Assembly: GCA_001632435.1 (NCBI GenBank)
Contig: KV424031.1
Span: 1-64,000 of the forward strand
Length of the DNA stretch: 64,000 nt
Direction: 5' to 3'
Origin: Calocera cornea HHB12733
Lineage: Eukaryota; Basidiomycota; Dacrymycetes; Dacrymycetales; Dacrymycetaceae
The notes beneath the pieces are model-generated. The model made no database searches and was not told the origin of the DNA. It was given only the letters and a program-made list of their open reading frames with translations. Each line of letters starts with the position of its first letter. Positions within the stretch are counted from its first letter, which is position 1. This document shows, one piece after another, positions 1-8,272 of this stretch. The position numbers were made by a program, and so were the translations under genes.

Positions 1-508
1 TAGGCTCATTGGCGACTGGGTGGATGGCAGGGAGGGGTGGGCAGGTGGGAGGAAGGGGGACAGCAGAGTAGTGGTGTGGAAGAGACGGCTGGCAAGGGAG
101 CTCGCTGTCTCAGGGTGCATTGTCGATGTCGGCCGCGTCGAGTGAGGGAGCAGATCGGTATCGTCCAACGTCGAATGAGCGTTACTGGACCGTTCTTCAA
201 TGAAATTACGCCGTTTCAAAGCGCAGTTGGCAAGTGGTTGGCATGCACGACAGCTTGGAGAAAGCCAAACGTCGCCAGGAGGAGAACTGATCGTGTAAGC
301 GTCGTTGCAGAATGTTGAAACGTCGGAGCGATGCCGCGCGCGAAACGTGCGAGGTGCGTCGGACGCGCCACTACAATGCTCAACAATGGCATTGTCAACT
401 CACAATATTATCGACGTTTCGGAAAGAGGAGAAGAGGGGCTTACCGACGCACTTTCAATAATTGCTGTAGATGCGCTGCTTGCTGAGGAATCGGCGGGTG
501 AGTGAAGG
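1..508. other. No gene recognised
   Basis: This stretch has only short overlapping reading frames with biased, low-complexity composition. I recognise no protein family and no RNA gene. It precedes the repeat-rich segment that begins at about 509, so it may also be transposon-derived, but nothing in it proves that. Confidence 0.4.
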
Positions 509-533
509 GGGTCCAAATGCCCCATTTGGACCC
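509..533. repeat. Perfect hairpin with 11-bp stem
   Basis: The stem starts GGGTCCAAATG at 509-519 and is perfectly complemented at 523-533, leaving a CCC loop. A related hairpin lies at 663-683. The sequences just downstream of both hairpins (GTGCAGCGCTTA and GTGCACTGCTTA) also match, so these look like two diverged copies of one repeat unit about 150 bp apart. Identity of the parent element is unknown. Confidence 0.6.
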
Positions 534-662
534 TGTGCAGCGCTTAGGTTGATTGAATCCATGGCACTGACATTGATGGTGAGTGCAACAGCAGCATGAC
601 GGAAAATAAGAGGACAGGCAGGGAGGTGAGGAGAGTGAGGTATGGGCCAGAAAGGGGCGGAG

Positions 663-683
663 CCTCCATTGCCCCATTGGAGG
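663..683. repeat. Second, diverged copy of the hairpin unit
   Basis: The arms are 663-671 and 675-683 around a CCC loop, with one mismatch in a 9-bp stem. It is followed by a GTGCACTGCTTA stretch that parallels the sequence after the hairpin at 509-533. No coding capacity is visible around it. Confidence 0.5.
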
Positions 684-755
684 ACGGTGCACTGCTTAAG
701 GCCTACAGAGGTAGCATTTCACGCTCCTCCTTTCCTAGACCCCCATGAACATCAT

Positions 756-787
756 CTCACGCTCCTCCTGCGCAGGAGGAGCGTGAG
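756..787. repeat. 32-bp perfect palindrome
   Basis: Bases 756-787 are identical to their own reverse complement; the arms read CTCACGCTCCTCCTGC inward and there is no spacer. A partial relative of one arm lies at about 719-730 and an imperfect inverted relative at about 803-835. Such a structure can form a cruciform and is often the end or centre of a mobile element. No flanking ORF explains it. Confidence 0.8.
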
Positions 788-1275
788 CCCGGTCTCATGC
801 CGGCTCACGCTGCTCCTGCGCGGGAGCTCCGTGCCAAGCCTAGGGTCCGTCAGGGTCTACCTCCTACCCCCCCTCTTGTACCCGTCACCTGCCCTTTTGT
901 ACCTGCAACCCTAGGGCCTACGAAGGTGACACCCCTATAGAATACCAGGACCTCATGTTCATACTGAGTTATTGCAAGGACATAAGGTGAATGTCTAACC
1001 TATCATTCATACTATAGGAAACTGATAATAGGTCTTTGCTATACCAGCCATGGCTGAGATGCCTCTCCTCTCCTATCTCTTAGCACCCCTAGTACCCCCC
1101 AGACATACCCAAAGCATACCCAAAGCCATCCACCCACCCACCCCCACCCATGACCCCCTGAGAGGCCCCAGGGAGCCCCCAGGGTGACTGGGAATGGACC
1201 CTGCACAGCCGCTAAAAGTGGTCCCTGGGCGGCTGTGTAACCCTCACCCCTAGCCCTCTTCACCCATAAAGTGCT
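788..1275. other. Non-coding stretch before the truncated retroelement
   Basis: It is rich in C-runs and poly-ACCC tracts (about 1080-1200) and contains no supported gene. The reading frame of the chromovirus fragment is closed by TAG just upstream of 1276, so this segment does not carry the rest of the integrase. Confidence 0.4.
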
Positions 1276-1297
1276 ATAGGATGAAGGCGACCAGGTC

Positions 1298-1750
1298 ATG
1301 TTGAACACGAAGAACCGCCGAGGACAATACAAGATCCAAGGGAAGAAACGATCGGCCAAACTCCTACCACGATATGACGGGCCCTGGACGGTAACCAAAT
1401 CATACCCCAGCACCTCTACCTACAAGCTGTCCATGCCGAATTCCAATGTCCACCCTGTCTTCCATGTCAGCCTACTCCGCCCCTACAACCAAAATGATCC
1501 TAACCTCTTCCCCAACCGTGATCCACCCCGCCCAGGTCCTGTCCTTGTCAATGACCAAGAAGAATACCTTGTTGAGCGGATCCTTGATGAAAAGCTCAAC
1601 CGGAACAAGTGTTACTTCCTCATCCGCTGGGCTGGCTACTCCACTGCTGATGACAGCTGGGAACCAGCGGCAAGCCTCAAAGATACTGTTCACCTCAAGC
1701 GATGGCGACAGGAACATCCACCACTAACACCAACCTCACGTGCTCAGTAG
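1298..1750 (+). pseudogene. Chromovirus integrase C-terminus with chromodomain (fragment)
   Basis: This is the last 150 codons of a Ty3/Gypsy pol protein. Residues 1-70 resemble the region after the integrase core (motif LLPRYDGPW, then VHPVFHVSLLRPY). Residues about 86-130 form a chromodomain (EYLVERILDEK ... YFLIRWAGY ... DSWEP), which in this clade targets integration to modified chromatin. The frame is closed by TAG directly upstream (codon before DEGDQVM), so the first Met is not a real gene start. It is a decayed remnant. Confidence 0.8.
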
Positions 1751-1910
1751 CCCTCCTACTCCTGAGCACGTTCTTGGTGGGGGAGGGTGTAAGCCCTGCT
1801 TACCCAGAATTCCAGTCACACCACTCCTACCACTTTCATATACGACACTCCTCATATTTCCTGAACACTGACCGTTGGGCCCCACCGGGGCCGCATGCCG
1901 AGGGCTAAAC

Positions 1911-2048
1911 CCTGACGCCCTCTCAACATGCCAGAGCCACATCCCCGGAGCCCCCAAGAGGCTGTGCACCCAGGTGATCCCTGACGCCCTCTCAACATGC
2001 CGGAGCCGCATTCCCGGGCCCCACTGGGGCCACACCTACACACCCGAG
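1911..2048 (+). repeat. 69-bp direct repeat, two copies, inside the LTR
   Basis: The unit beginning CCTGACGCCCTCTCAACATG at 1911 recurs at 1980, giving a period of 69 bp with a few substitutions. It lies inside the LTR and may represent duplicated promoter-enhancer sequence, as is common in LTR U3 regions. That role is inference. Confidence 0.65.
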
Positions 2049-2210
2049 CCTTGCCGAGGCTCGGGCTCCTGCCTATGGTACTTTTCTGTCATTCTCCGTC
2101 CCCTTCGTTCTCTATCTTCTTCCTTCCCTGCGGCCACCTTCTTAGTGCTGTATCTAGACGTCTCTTGCAATATAGAACGGTCTTAATAGGATCCTGCGGT
2201 GCTCCCCCTG

Positions 2211-2730
2211 AAGAAGGTCAACTAGTGAGGGCCTTATCCAAGGCCCTTTCAGTGGGCTGCCGGTGAGTATGCAGAAGTCATTGAAGCACTCCTTGGAGAA
2301 GAGCAGATGAAGCGCTACAGGGAAATGGGTTTGCTCCGGCCTACTCCCATCTATGGAAATGCTGGCCCATCTGGTTCAAGTGTTGCCAATCTCCGTCCAG
2401 CAACCAGTATACTACCTGCTGGCAGTCGGAAGCGCACCTATTCTGAGGCAGAAGTGTTAATACGTGTGGAAGAAGAGAAGAGGAGGCGGGGCTTCTAAGG
2501 GCGGGGAGTCTAAGGTTCACATAAAGTGGGGACCGTGCTCAACCACCAAGCTCCAATACTAGCTTCAACATGCTATGAGTGGACATGGTGTCAACCGCCT
2601 TCCCAGTATATCAGATACTTGCTGTAACCAAGTATACACAATGGGTGTTAATGAAGAAAAGGGCGTGAAAAGACCAGCAGAGGTGCACTAAACAGTATAA
2701 AGCTATTCAGATGTGTTCATATTGGCCATG
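2211..2730. other. Unassigned stretch with a short ORF
   Basis: A frame open from about 2260 to a stop at 2498 on the plus strand (first Met at 2307) encodes a charged 60-80 residue peptide ending EEEKRRRGF. I do not recognise it. It lies directly after the LTR and may be the end of another element or host sequence flanking the insertion. The rest shows no feature. Confidence 0.3.
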
Positions 2731-2801
2731 CGTGAAGTCGTTTCCACGAGTTTACATCTGCTGATGAGGCTAATACATAAACTCGTGGGAACGACTTTAC
2801 G
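2731..2801. repeat. 24-bp inverted repeat with 23-nt loop
   Basis: The arm at 2731-2754 (CGTGAAGTCGTTTCCACGAG then TTTA) is complemented at 2778-2801 with two mismatches, both of which would pair as G-U in RNA. A second small inverted repeat follows (TTTCAG/CTGAAA, about 2804-2817). No terminator or gene end is close, so this is more likely part of a repeat or small non-autonomous element. Confidence 0.65.
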
Positions 2802-2943
2802 TATTTCAGACCTGAAATCAGCCCAGACCCCACAACTCTTACCCTAACCAACCATGAAAACACTATAGATGTGTATCTACCTTACCGTCTTTTTTTCATT
2901 GTTGTAGCTGCTCTGTGTGTTAAGGAAACGTTGCCCGCAGAGT

Positions 2944-2972
2944 GACATGCCACCATGCCGGTGGCACGTCAT
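2944..2972. repeat. 12-bp inverted repeat
   Basis: The arms TGACATGCCACC and GGTGGCACGTCA pair with one mismatch around a short ATGCC loop. It lies in the same non-coding interval as the larger hairpin at 2731-2801. Confidence 0.5.
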
Positions 2973-3059
2973 CTGCATGCTAGTGTGTAAAAGGGTCCTT
3001 GTCTATACTGACTTGATGACTTGTGGGTGTGACTGACCAAGTGCTTTGCAAAAAGCCAG

Positions 3060-3210
3060 CCCAATCCTAACCCAAACCAAGGATGAATACTGTATAGATG
3101 GCAATTAGGGTGGAACCCTGACCCTGACTAGTGGGAGGGTTAGGGTTGGCTACCACAGGGCTGGGACAGGGTTGGGTTAAGGTTAGCACAGTGTTAGGGT
3201 TAGGGTTATA
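3060..3210. repeat. Interstitial telomere-like tract
   Basis: Several TTAGGG units and near relatives (GGGTTA, GGGTTG) occur on the plus strand, the clearest run being TTAGGGTTAGGGTTA at about 3192-3206, with CCCTAA/CCTAACCC forms on the left at about 2840 and 3066. TTAGGG is the telomere repeat of most filamentous fungi. The tract is degenerate and internal, so it is not a chromosome end in this window. Confidence 0.55.
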
Positions 3211-3500
3211 CAAGTGTAGGTCAAGTGGAAGCACCCAGTCCCTGCTAGGCTGGTGGTGACAAAGTTACAAACTTTGAAGGGTGTTAGTATGGTGCTACTG
3301 CCATTCGGTGAGGTTAACGCTCGTGAGTTGCTGATGTGAGTGCGGTGTAAGGGTTGACGGCATGGTGAATGAATTTCCGTTTTGAGCATGAAGACCGCTA
3401 CATGTTGGCTACATCGCCTGGTTTTTTCTCTCTGGGCAAATGTCACCAACCAAGGTGTGAAAGAAGGACAAGGAGCGTAGAATTGCTTGTGCAACACCAT

Positions 3501-4812
3501 CTACTTAGTGCGCTTGTAGAGCTTGGCCAAGAAGGCGCGGAAGACGTCCCGCTTGAGTCCACCAGGTGTCTCGTTGATTGCGTTAATCAACCCGTTGATT
3601 TTCTCATAAGACTCTTGCTCGTAGACGGTGTACTTGCCAGGGATGTCGACAGCAAGGAACACTTTCTTGACCTTCGCCTCGCATACTGCGTCTTTTCGAC
3701 CGTAATTTTCCTGAAAGAAAGCATGAGACGACGAGGTGGCAACGGAAAAGCACGCATACGTCGAGCACCTTACGCTGGTCAGGTGTGCAATTGGCCAACG
3801 CAACATTTACATTCCAAGAACACTTGTTGTCGAGAATGTCAGTCCCAATCTTGCCGGTGCGCTCAGGGACACCGTAACAGTCCAGGTAGTCGTCCTGAAC
3901 TTGACCGTATTCACCAATTGGGATAAGGATGTCCTGTGCCTGCTTGAAGGCAGCTTCGTTCTTGATGCCAGCCATGTGCATGGCGAGCGCGACAGGGAGG
4001 TAGCAGCTGAAGTAGGCGGACTTGTAGATGGCGATGAGCTGAACCCTAATCGAGTCGGGGTGAGTATGGGTCATTCCAACCGGAATGGCAGACACCCGTA
4101 CTTGGACAGAGAAAAACGGTCAAGATCAAAGTGGTTTTCCGGCGCGGTGATGAGGTCGATCAATTGTCCCAGCTCGGTTTGGAAGGTGGTCTTACGAGAC
4201 ACGTCAACGCAGTCTACAGCCTGAAACGGGGCCGTACTTCATGGAAAAGCTCTAGAAGGTCGACATAGTATGGTTCCTTGCGGAAGTGGCTCTTCAGCAG
4301 GTGAAAGATTGCGCCCTCCAGCATGAATGCGTCCCTGATGGCAAGCATCCCGACACCCTCTACCTTGTACCAACAAGGTTGACCACGGCGAGTGATGGAG
4401 AAGTCCATAATGTCGTCGTAGACGAGGAAGAAGGCTTGGAGCTGAGAGACGTCAACACAAGTGTACGGGCAAGGAAAGCCTATGCGCGCACCAGCTCGAC
4501 GCACCACCCAAGCAGAGCCGACTTGAAGTATTCGTCCTCACTCAGCGACCCTCCGTGCAGGATCTCCCGCGTATCGACGACGGAGAGGCCGCGAATGAGC
4601 TTGCCGCCCAAAACATTGTAGTCAAGGTTCTAAAGGGCGGTCAGTGAGTACGGAGGAGCCTCCGTGAGCGAGCTCACGCGCTGAAAGCAGGAAATAGCAT
4701 CCACAGGGAACCCTTGAGCGGTGACAAAGTCAAGAAGTTCTCTCTTGAGCTTTGGGAAAACAGCTGTGAAGCGGTCCCTGCGGTCCTGGCCGTTTGAGAC
4801 GGCTGCGGACAT
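3501..4812 (-). CDS. ERG20: Farnesyl diphosphate synthase, tandem copy A
   Basis: The enzyme condenses IPP with DMAPP and then GPP to make FPP (C15), the branch point to sterols, ubiquinone, dolichol and sesquiterpenes. Six exons join in frame: 4812-4678, 4629-4492, 4441-4238, 4190-4102, 4045-3760 and 3710-3501, giving 353 aa, the usual family size. All introns are GT-AG and 47-56 nt. The first Asp-rich motif is DDIMD within LVYDDIMD, followed by [10 protein letters not shown]; the second is DDYLD within QVQDDYLD, followed by GKIGTDI and DNKCSW. Two Phe (AFFLV) sit at positions -5 and -4 before the first motif, the eukaryotic signature that limits the product to FPP. Relative to copy B it has Gly instead of Phe before QVQDD, which may affect activity. 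Confidence 0.93.
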
Positions 4813-4919
4813 CGTTGGGAGGAATGGTGTATGGAATCTGGCAACCGACCAGACATATATCAGGTTGTGCTAAGCTGGCTGTGCGATTCCACAACGATGT
4901 GAGACGAGTAGGCGACTAG

Positions 4920-4945
4920 CGGTATCGTGCTCGGTGCCGCACACG
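4920..4945 (-). promoter_or_regulatory. Conserved upstream element of FPP synthase copy A
   Basis: This 26-nt block (starts CGGTATCGTG, ends GCCGCACACG) lies about 110 bp upstream of the copy A start codon. It is 24/26 identical to 6545-6570, which lies about 125 bp upstream of copy B, although surrounding promoter sequence has drifted. Retention suggests a functional site, but the binding factor is unknown. Confidence 0.5.
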
Positions 4946-5105
4946 TAAAAGAAGGGTTAGCGTGGTATACCATTTCTATTTTTCAAGCCGCGAGCATTGT
5001 ATGTAAGATTGTACAACTACTCGTCCCTTCTACACGGGTAAATCTGATCCGCCCAAAAATGTGAAAGAATCATGCGAGTCCGCAGCATCACTCCCACAGC
5101 ACCGT

Positions 5106-6421
5106 CTACTTCGTACGCTTATAGATCTTCGCGAGGAAGGCGCGGAAGACGTCCCGCTTGAGTCCACCAGGTGTCTCGTCGATTGCGTTGATCAACCCGT
5201 TGATTTTCTCATAAGACTCTTGCTCGTAGACGGCGTATTTGCCAGGGATGTCGACAGCAAGGAACACTTCCTTGACCTTCGCCTCGCATGCGGCGTCTTT
5301 TCGACCGTAATTTTCCTAATGCGAAAATTGAGACAACGACATGCGACCTGATAATCACACTTACATCCAGAACCTTCCGCTGCTCAGGCGAACAGTTGGC
5401 CAGGGCGACATTTACGTTCCACGAGCACTTGTTGTCGAGAATGTCTGTGCCGATCTTTCCAATGAACTCGGGTGCACCGTAGCAGTCCAGGTAGTCGTCC
5501 TGAACTTGGAAATACTCGCCCAATGGGATGAGAATGTCTTGTGCATGCTTGAACGCAGCTTCGTCTTTGATGCCAGCCATGTGCATGGCAAGAGCGACTG
5601 GGAGGTAGAAGCTGTAGTAAGCAGTCTTGTAGATGACGATGAGCTGATGCCTGACAGAATCGATGTGAGCATTGATCAATGGAAGTGGAAAGGAAGACAG
5701 CCATACTTGCGGAGAGAGAACCGGTTGAGATCGATGTGGTCTTCTGGGGCGGTGATTAGATCGATCAATTGTCCGAGCTCGGTTTGGAACGTGGTCTTGA
5801 AGCCATCATCAGCGCAGTCTCTGACGCCAACGGCACGCGCATACCTCATGGAAAAGATCGAGCAGGTCCACATAGTAGCTATCCTTCCGGAAGTGGCTCT
5901 TGAGGAGATGATAGATTGAGCCCTCAAGCATGAAGGAATCATTGATGGCAATCATCCCAATACCCTCTACCCTGTACCAGCAAGGCTGGCCACGCCGAGT
6001 AATGGAGGAGTCCATGATGTCGTCGGAGACAAGGAAGAATGCTTGGAGCTGGTCAATGTTAGCTCACGTCGTCAGGGCCGATAGCTAGAGTATGCTTACC
6101 AATTCGACACACCATCCAAGCAGAGCCGACTTGAAGTACTCTTCTTCACTCAGGGGGCCACCGCGCAAGATCTCGAGACTGTCGACCACGGACATACCGC
6201 GGTTCAGCTTGCCGCCCGGTGCATTGTAGTCCAGGTTCTGCACGCCGGTCAGTAAGTGCGAGGATCGTTCCCGAGAGCGAGCTCACCCGCTGGAACCAGG
6301 AGATAGCCTCCTGAGGGAATCCTTGGGCGGTGACAAAGTCGAGGAGCTCCTTCTCGAGCTTTGGGAAGACTGCGGTGAATCGGGCCCTGCGATCCTGGCC
6401 GTTGGTGAGAGCAGCAGACAT
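5106..6421 (-). CDS. ERG20: Farnesyl diphosphate synthase, tandem copy B
   Basis: This is a second intact FPP synthase. Exons are 6421-6287, 6237-6100, 6048-5845, 5795-5707, 5650-5365 and 5315-5106; the lengths (135, 138, 204, 89, 286, 210) are identical to copy A, giving 353 aa. Motifs are DDIMD within [18 protein letters not shown], and [10 protein letters not shown] with GKIGTDI. The AFFLV pair before the first Asp motif predicts an FPP product. Its sequence around the second motif is closer to the family consensus than copy A, so it is the likelier housekeeping enzyme. It is divergently arranged with AUR1, and the gap to copy A is under 300 bp. Confidence 0.95.
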
Positions 6422-6767
6422 TGTTGGGGTGATTCTGTGTGAACGAATGGTGCAGGTCGGTGCAAGATGAGATATATGCTGTTGTAGTCGTGTACGGCCG
6501 GCTGTGCGACAGTGGTGCGAGGGTGTTACGAGGTGGGCGATTAACGGTATCGTGTTCGGTGCCGCAGACGCAGAGGAATGTGCAACAAGGCACGGGCGCG
6601 CGTTGGGGAGGGCCGCAGACGGTCAGGGATCGGCCGCCAGTTCCTCTGATTAGATCGGCCGATTCGCATCAGCCCGGTACCGCACCGCCTCCGAGGCGAC
6701 CTCCTCGACCGGCCATCATCCCCTTCTTCGTCATCGCCAACCCCTCCGCCATCCTTCCCACCCGACC
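6422..6767. promoter_or_regulatory. Divergent promoter, FPP synthase copy B / AUR1
   Basis: The 346 bp between the two start codons must hold promoters for both genes. The 26-nt block at 6545-6570 is shared with the copy A promoter at 4920-4945. The half nearer AUR1 is pyrimidine-rich (CCCC/TCC tracts, about 6690-6765), a common feature of strong fungal core promoters. No recognised factor site can be named with confidence. Confidence 0.5.
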
Positions 6768-8055
6768 ATGTCCGTATTTCGCACCATATGGACCGCCTTC
6801 ACTGCCGCTGTCGGGCGACTAGAGACCTCATGCAGCCCAAAGGTGCAAATCGCTCGACTACGACACTGGCAACCAACATGGCAGCAGATCGCTTCCTACT
6901 CCTTCCAAGCCATCCTCGCAACGTTCTGGCTATACTTGATGACCGCCCCGCCGTTCCCGTATAAACTCGCCATCCCGCTTCTCTACATCACCACCCTCTT
7001 CCTCCCAGTAACGGCCCAATTCTTCATACCCGCCACACCGATATTCTCCTACCTCCTCTCATTCTACTCGTCTCGCTTCATTCCCAACGAATACCGCCCG
7101 ACCATCCACGTTGCCCTCCTTCCGACTTTGGAAACTGTCTTGTATGGAGCGAACATATCTGACCTTCTTACTCGGTACACCTTCACCGTTCTCGACCTCA
7201 TCGCATGGATTCCGTATGGTGTTGGGCATTTCACCGCACCGTTTTTCATTGCCTTCTTCATATGGATATTCGCTCAACGACCGGCCTTGCGGTTCTTCGC
7301 CACCGCATTCGGTTTCATGAACCTCACTGGGGTGCTCATCCAGACGGTATTCCCTTGTGCTCCTCCATGTACGTCCCTGTCACTCCATCTCCGCGGGCCG
7401 GTCACTGATTTTTCGCGCAGGGTACGAGCTCATCTATGGCTTGACACCCGCCGACTATAGCATCCCCGGTCATCCGGCAGGACTCTCTCGCATCGATGCC
7501 ATCTTCCACTCGAACGGTTACGCAAAGACATTTGGCGCCTCACCCGTCGTCTTCGGTGCCTTCCCCTCGCTGCACGGCGGTTCAGCCACGATGGAAGCCC
7601 TCTTCCTCTCCCACTTCTTCCCCAAGTACCGCGCCATTTTCTGGGGATACGCCGTCGTCCTGTACTGGGCGACCATGTACCTCACGCACCACTATCTCAT
7701 CGACGTCGTCGCAGGCGCGTGCATGTCGGTCGTCTTCTTCTATGCGTTGATGCCGGAAGAGCTGCGCGAGCCGACCGACACGATGCCCAAACAGAACTAC
7801 GAGCGGTACGATCTGGAAGCGGCAGCGCGGAGACGAGAGATTCGGGCTGGAACGTGGACCGAACATCCTGAAGATGATGACGATGCGCTGAGTGTTCATT
7901 CCCTGCCCGAGGACGACAGGACGCCCAACTCGGCCATGCCCTTCATTCCTCGCCGTGGACCCGTGAGGGCACATCGCCAGACGGCTTCGATCGCTTCGCT
8001 ATCTGGAACTAACCAGCCGACCGATGGCGACTTGACGTTGGGACCCGTGCGGTAG
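6768..8055 (+). CDS. AUR1: Inositol phosphorylceramide synthase catalytic subunit
   Basis: The enzyme transfers phosphoinositol from phosphatidylinositol to ceramide in the Golgi, an essential fungus-specific sphingolipid step and the target of aureobasidin A. Two exons, 6768-7368 and 7421-8055, join through a 52-nt GT-AG intron at the Trp of APPWYELIYG; the product is 411 aa, close to yeast Aur1. PAP2-type motifs are visible: GAFPSLHGGS and YLTHHYLIDVVAG, carrying the catalytic histidines and aspartate. Several hydrophobic segments fill the N-terminal 250 residues. The last ~90 residues are hydrophilic and cytosolic in character. Confidence 0.95.
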
Positions 8056-8272
8056 TTGTTGTGGTCTGATGATGTTAGACCATGTATCAATAGCTAGACA
8101 CTGTGCTTATAATATGACACGTGTTGCGATTTACAAGCAGATTACGATGTGAGCACAACAAATACACATGGACCAGCGGGTATCTACATTGCTGTTCCAA
8201 ATGTGCACATACATGTCGAATAGACAACTCCGTGAGACCCATCCAAATGAAATATCGACTGTGGATGCCCAC

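Larger units (their letters stand above)
1276..2210 (+). mobile_element. 5'-truncated Ty3/Gypsy chromovirus with 3' LTR
   Basis: The segment contains the C-terminal end of a chromovirus polyprotein (stop at 1750), a polypurine tract (GGTGGGGGAGGG, about 1776-1787) and then an LTR that starts TGTAAGCCC at 1788. The LTR's 3' border was not fixed; I place it near 2210. Reverse transcriptase, RNase H and the catalytic integrase core are absent, so the copy cannot move on its own. Truncated chromovirus ends are common in Agaricomycete genomes. Confidence 0.75.

Noticed and set aside
549..565. Possible tRNA B-box-like GGTTGATTGAATCC
   Set aside because: The spacing and sequence do not fit GGTTCRANTCC, and no cloverleaf can be drawn around it.
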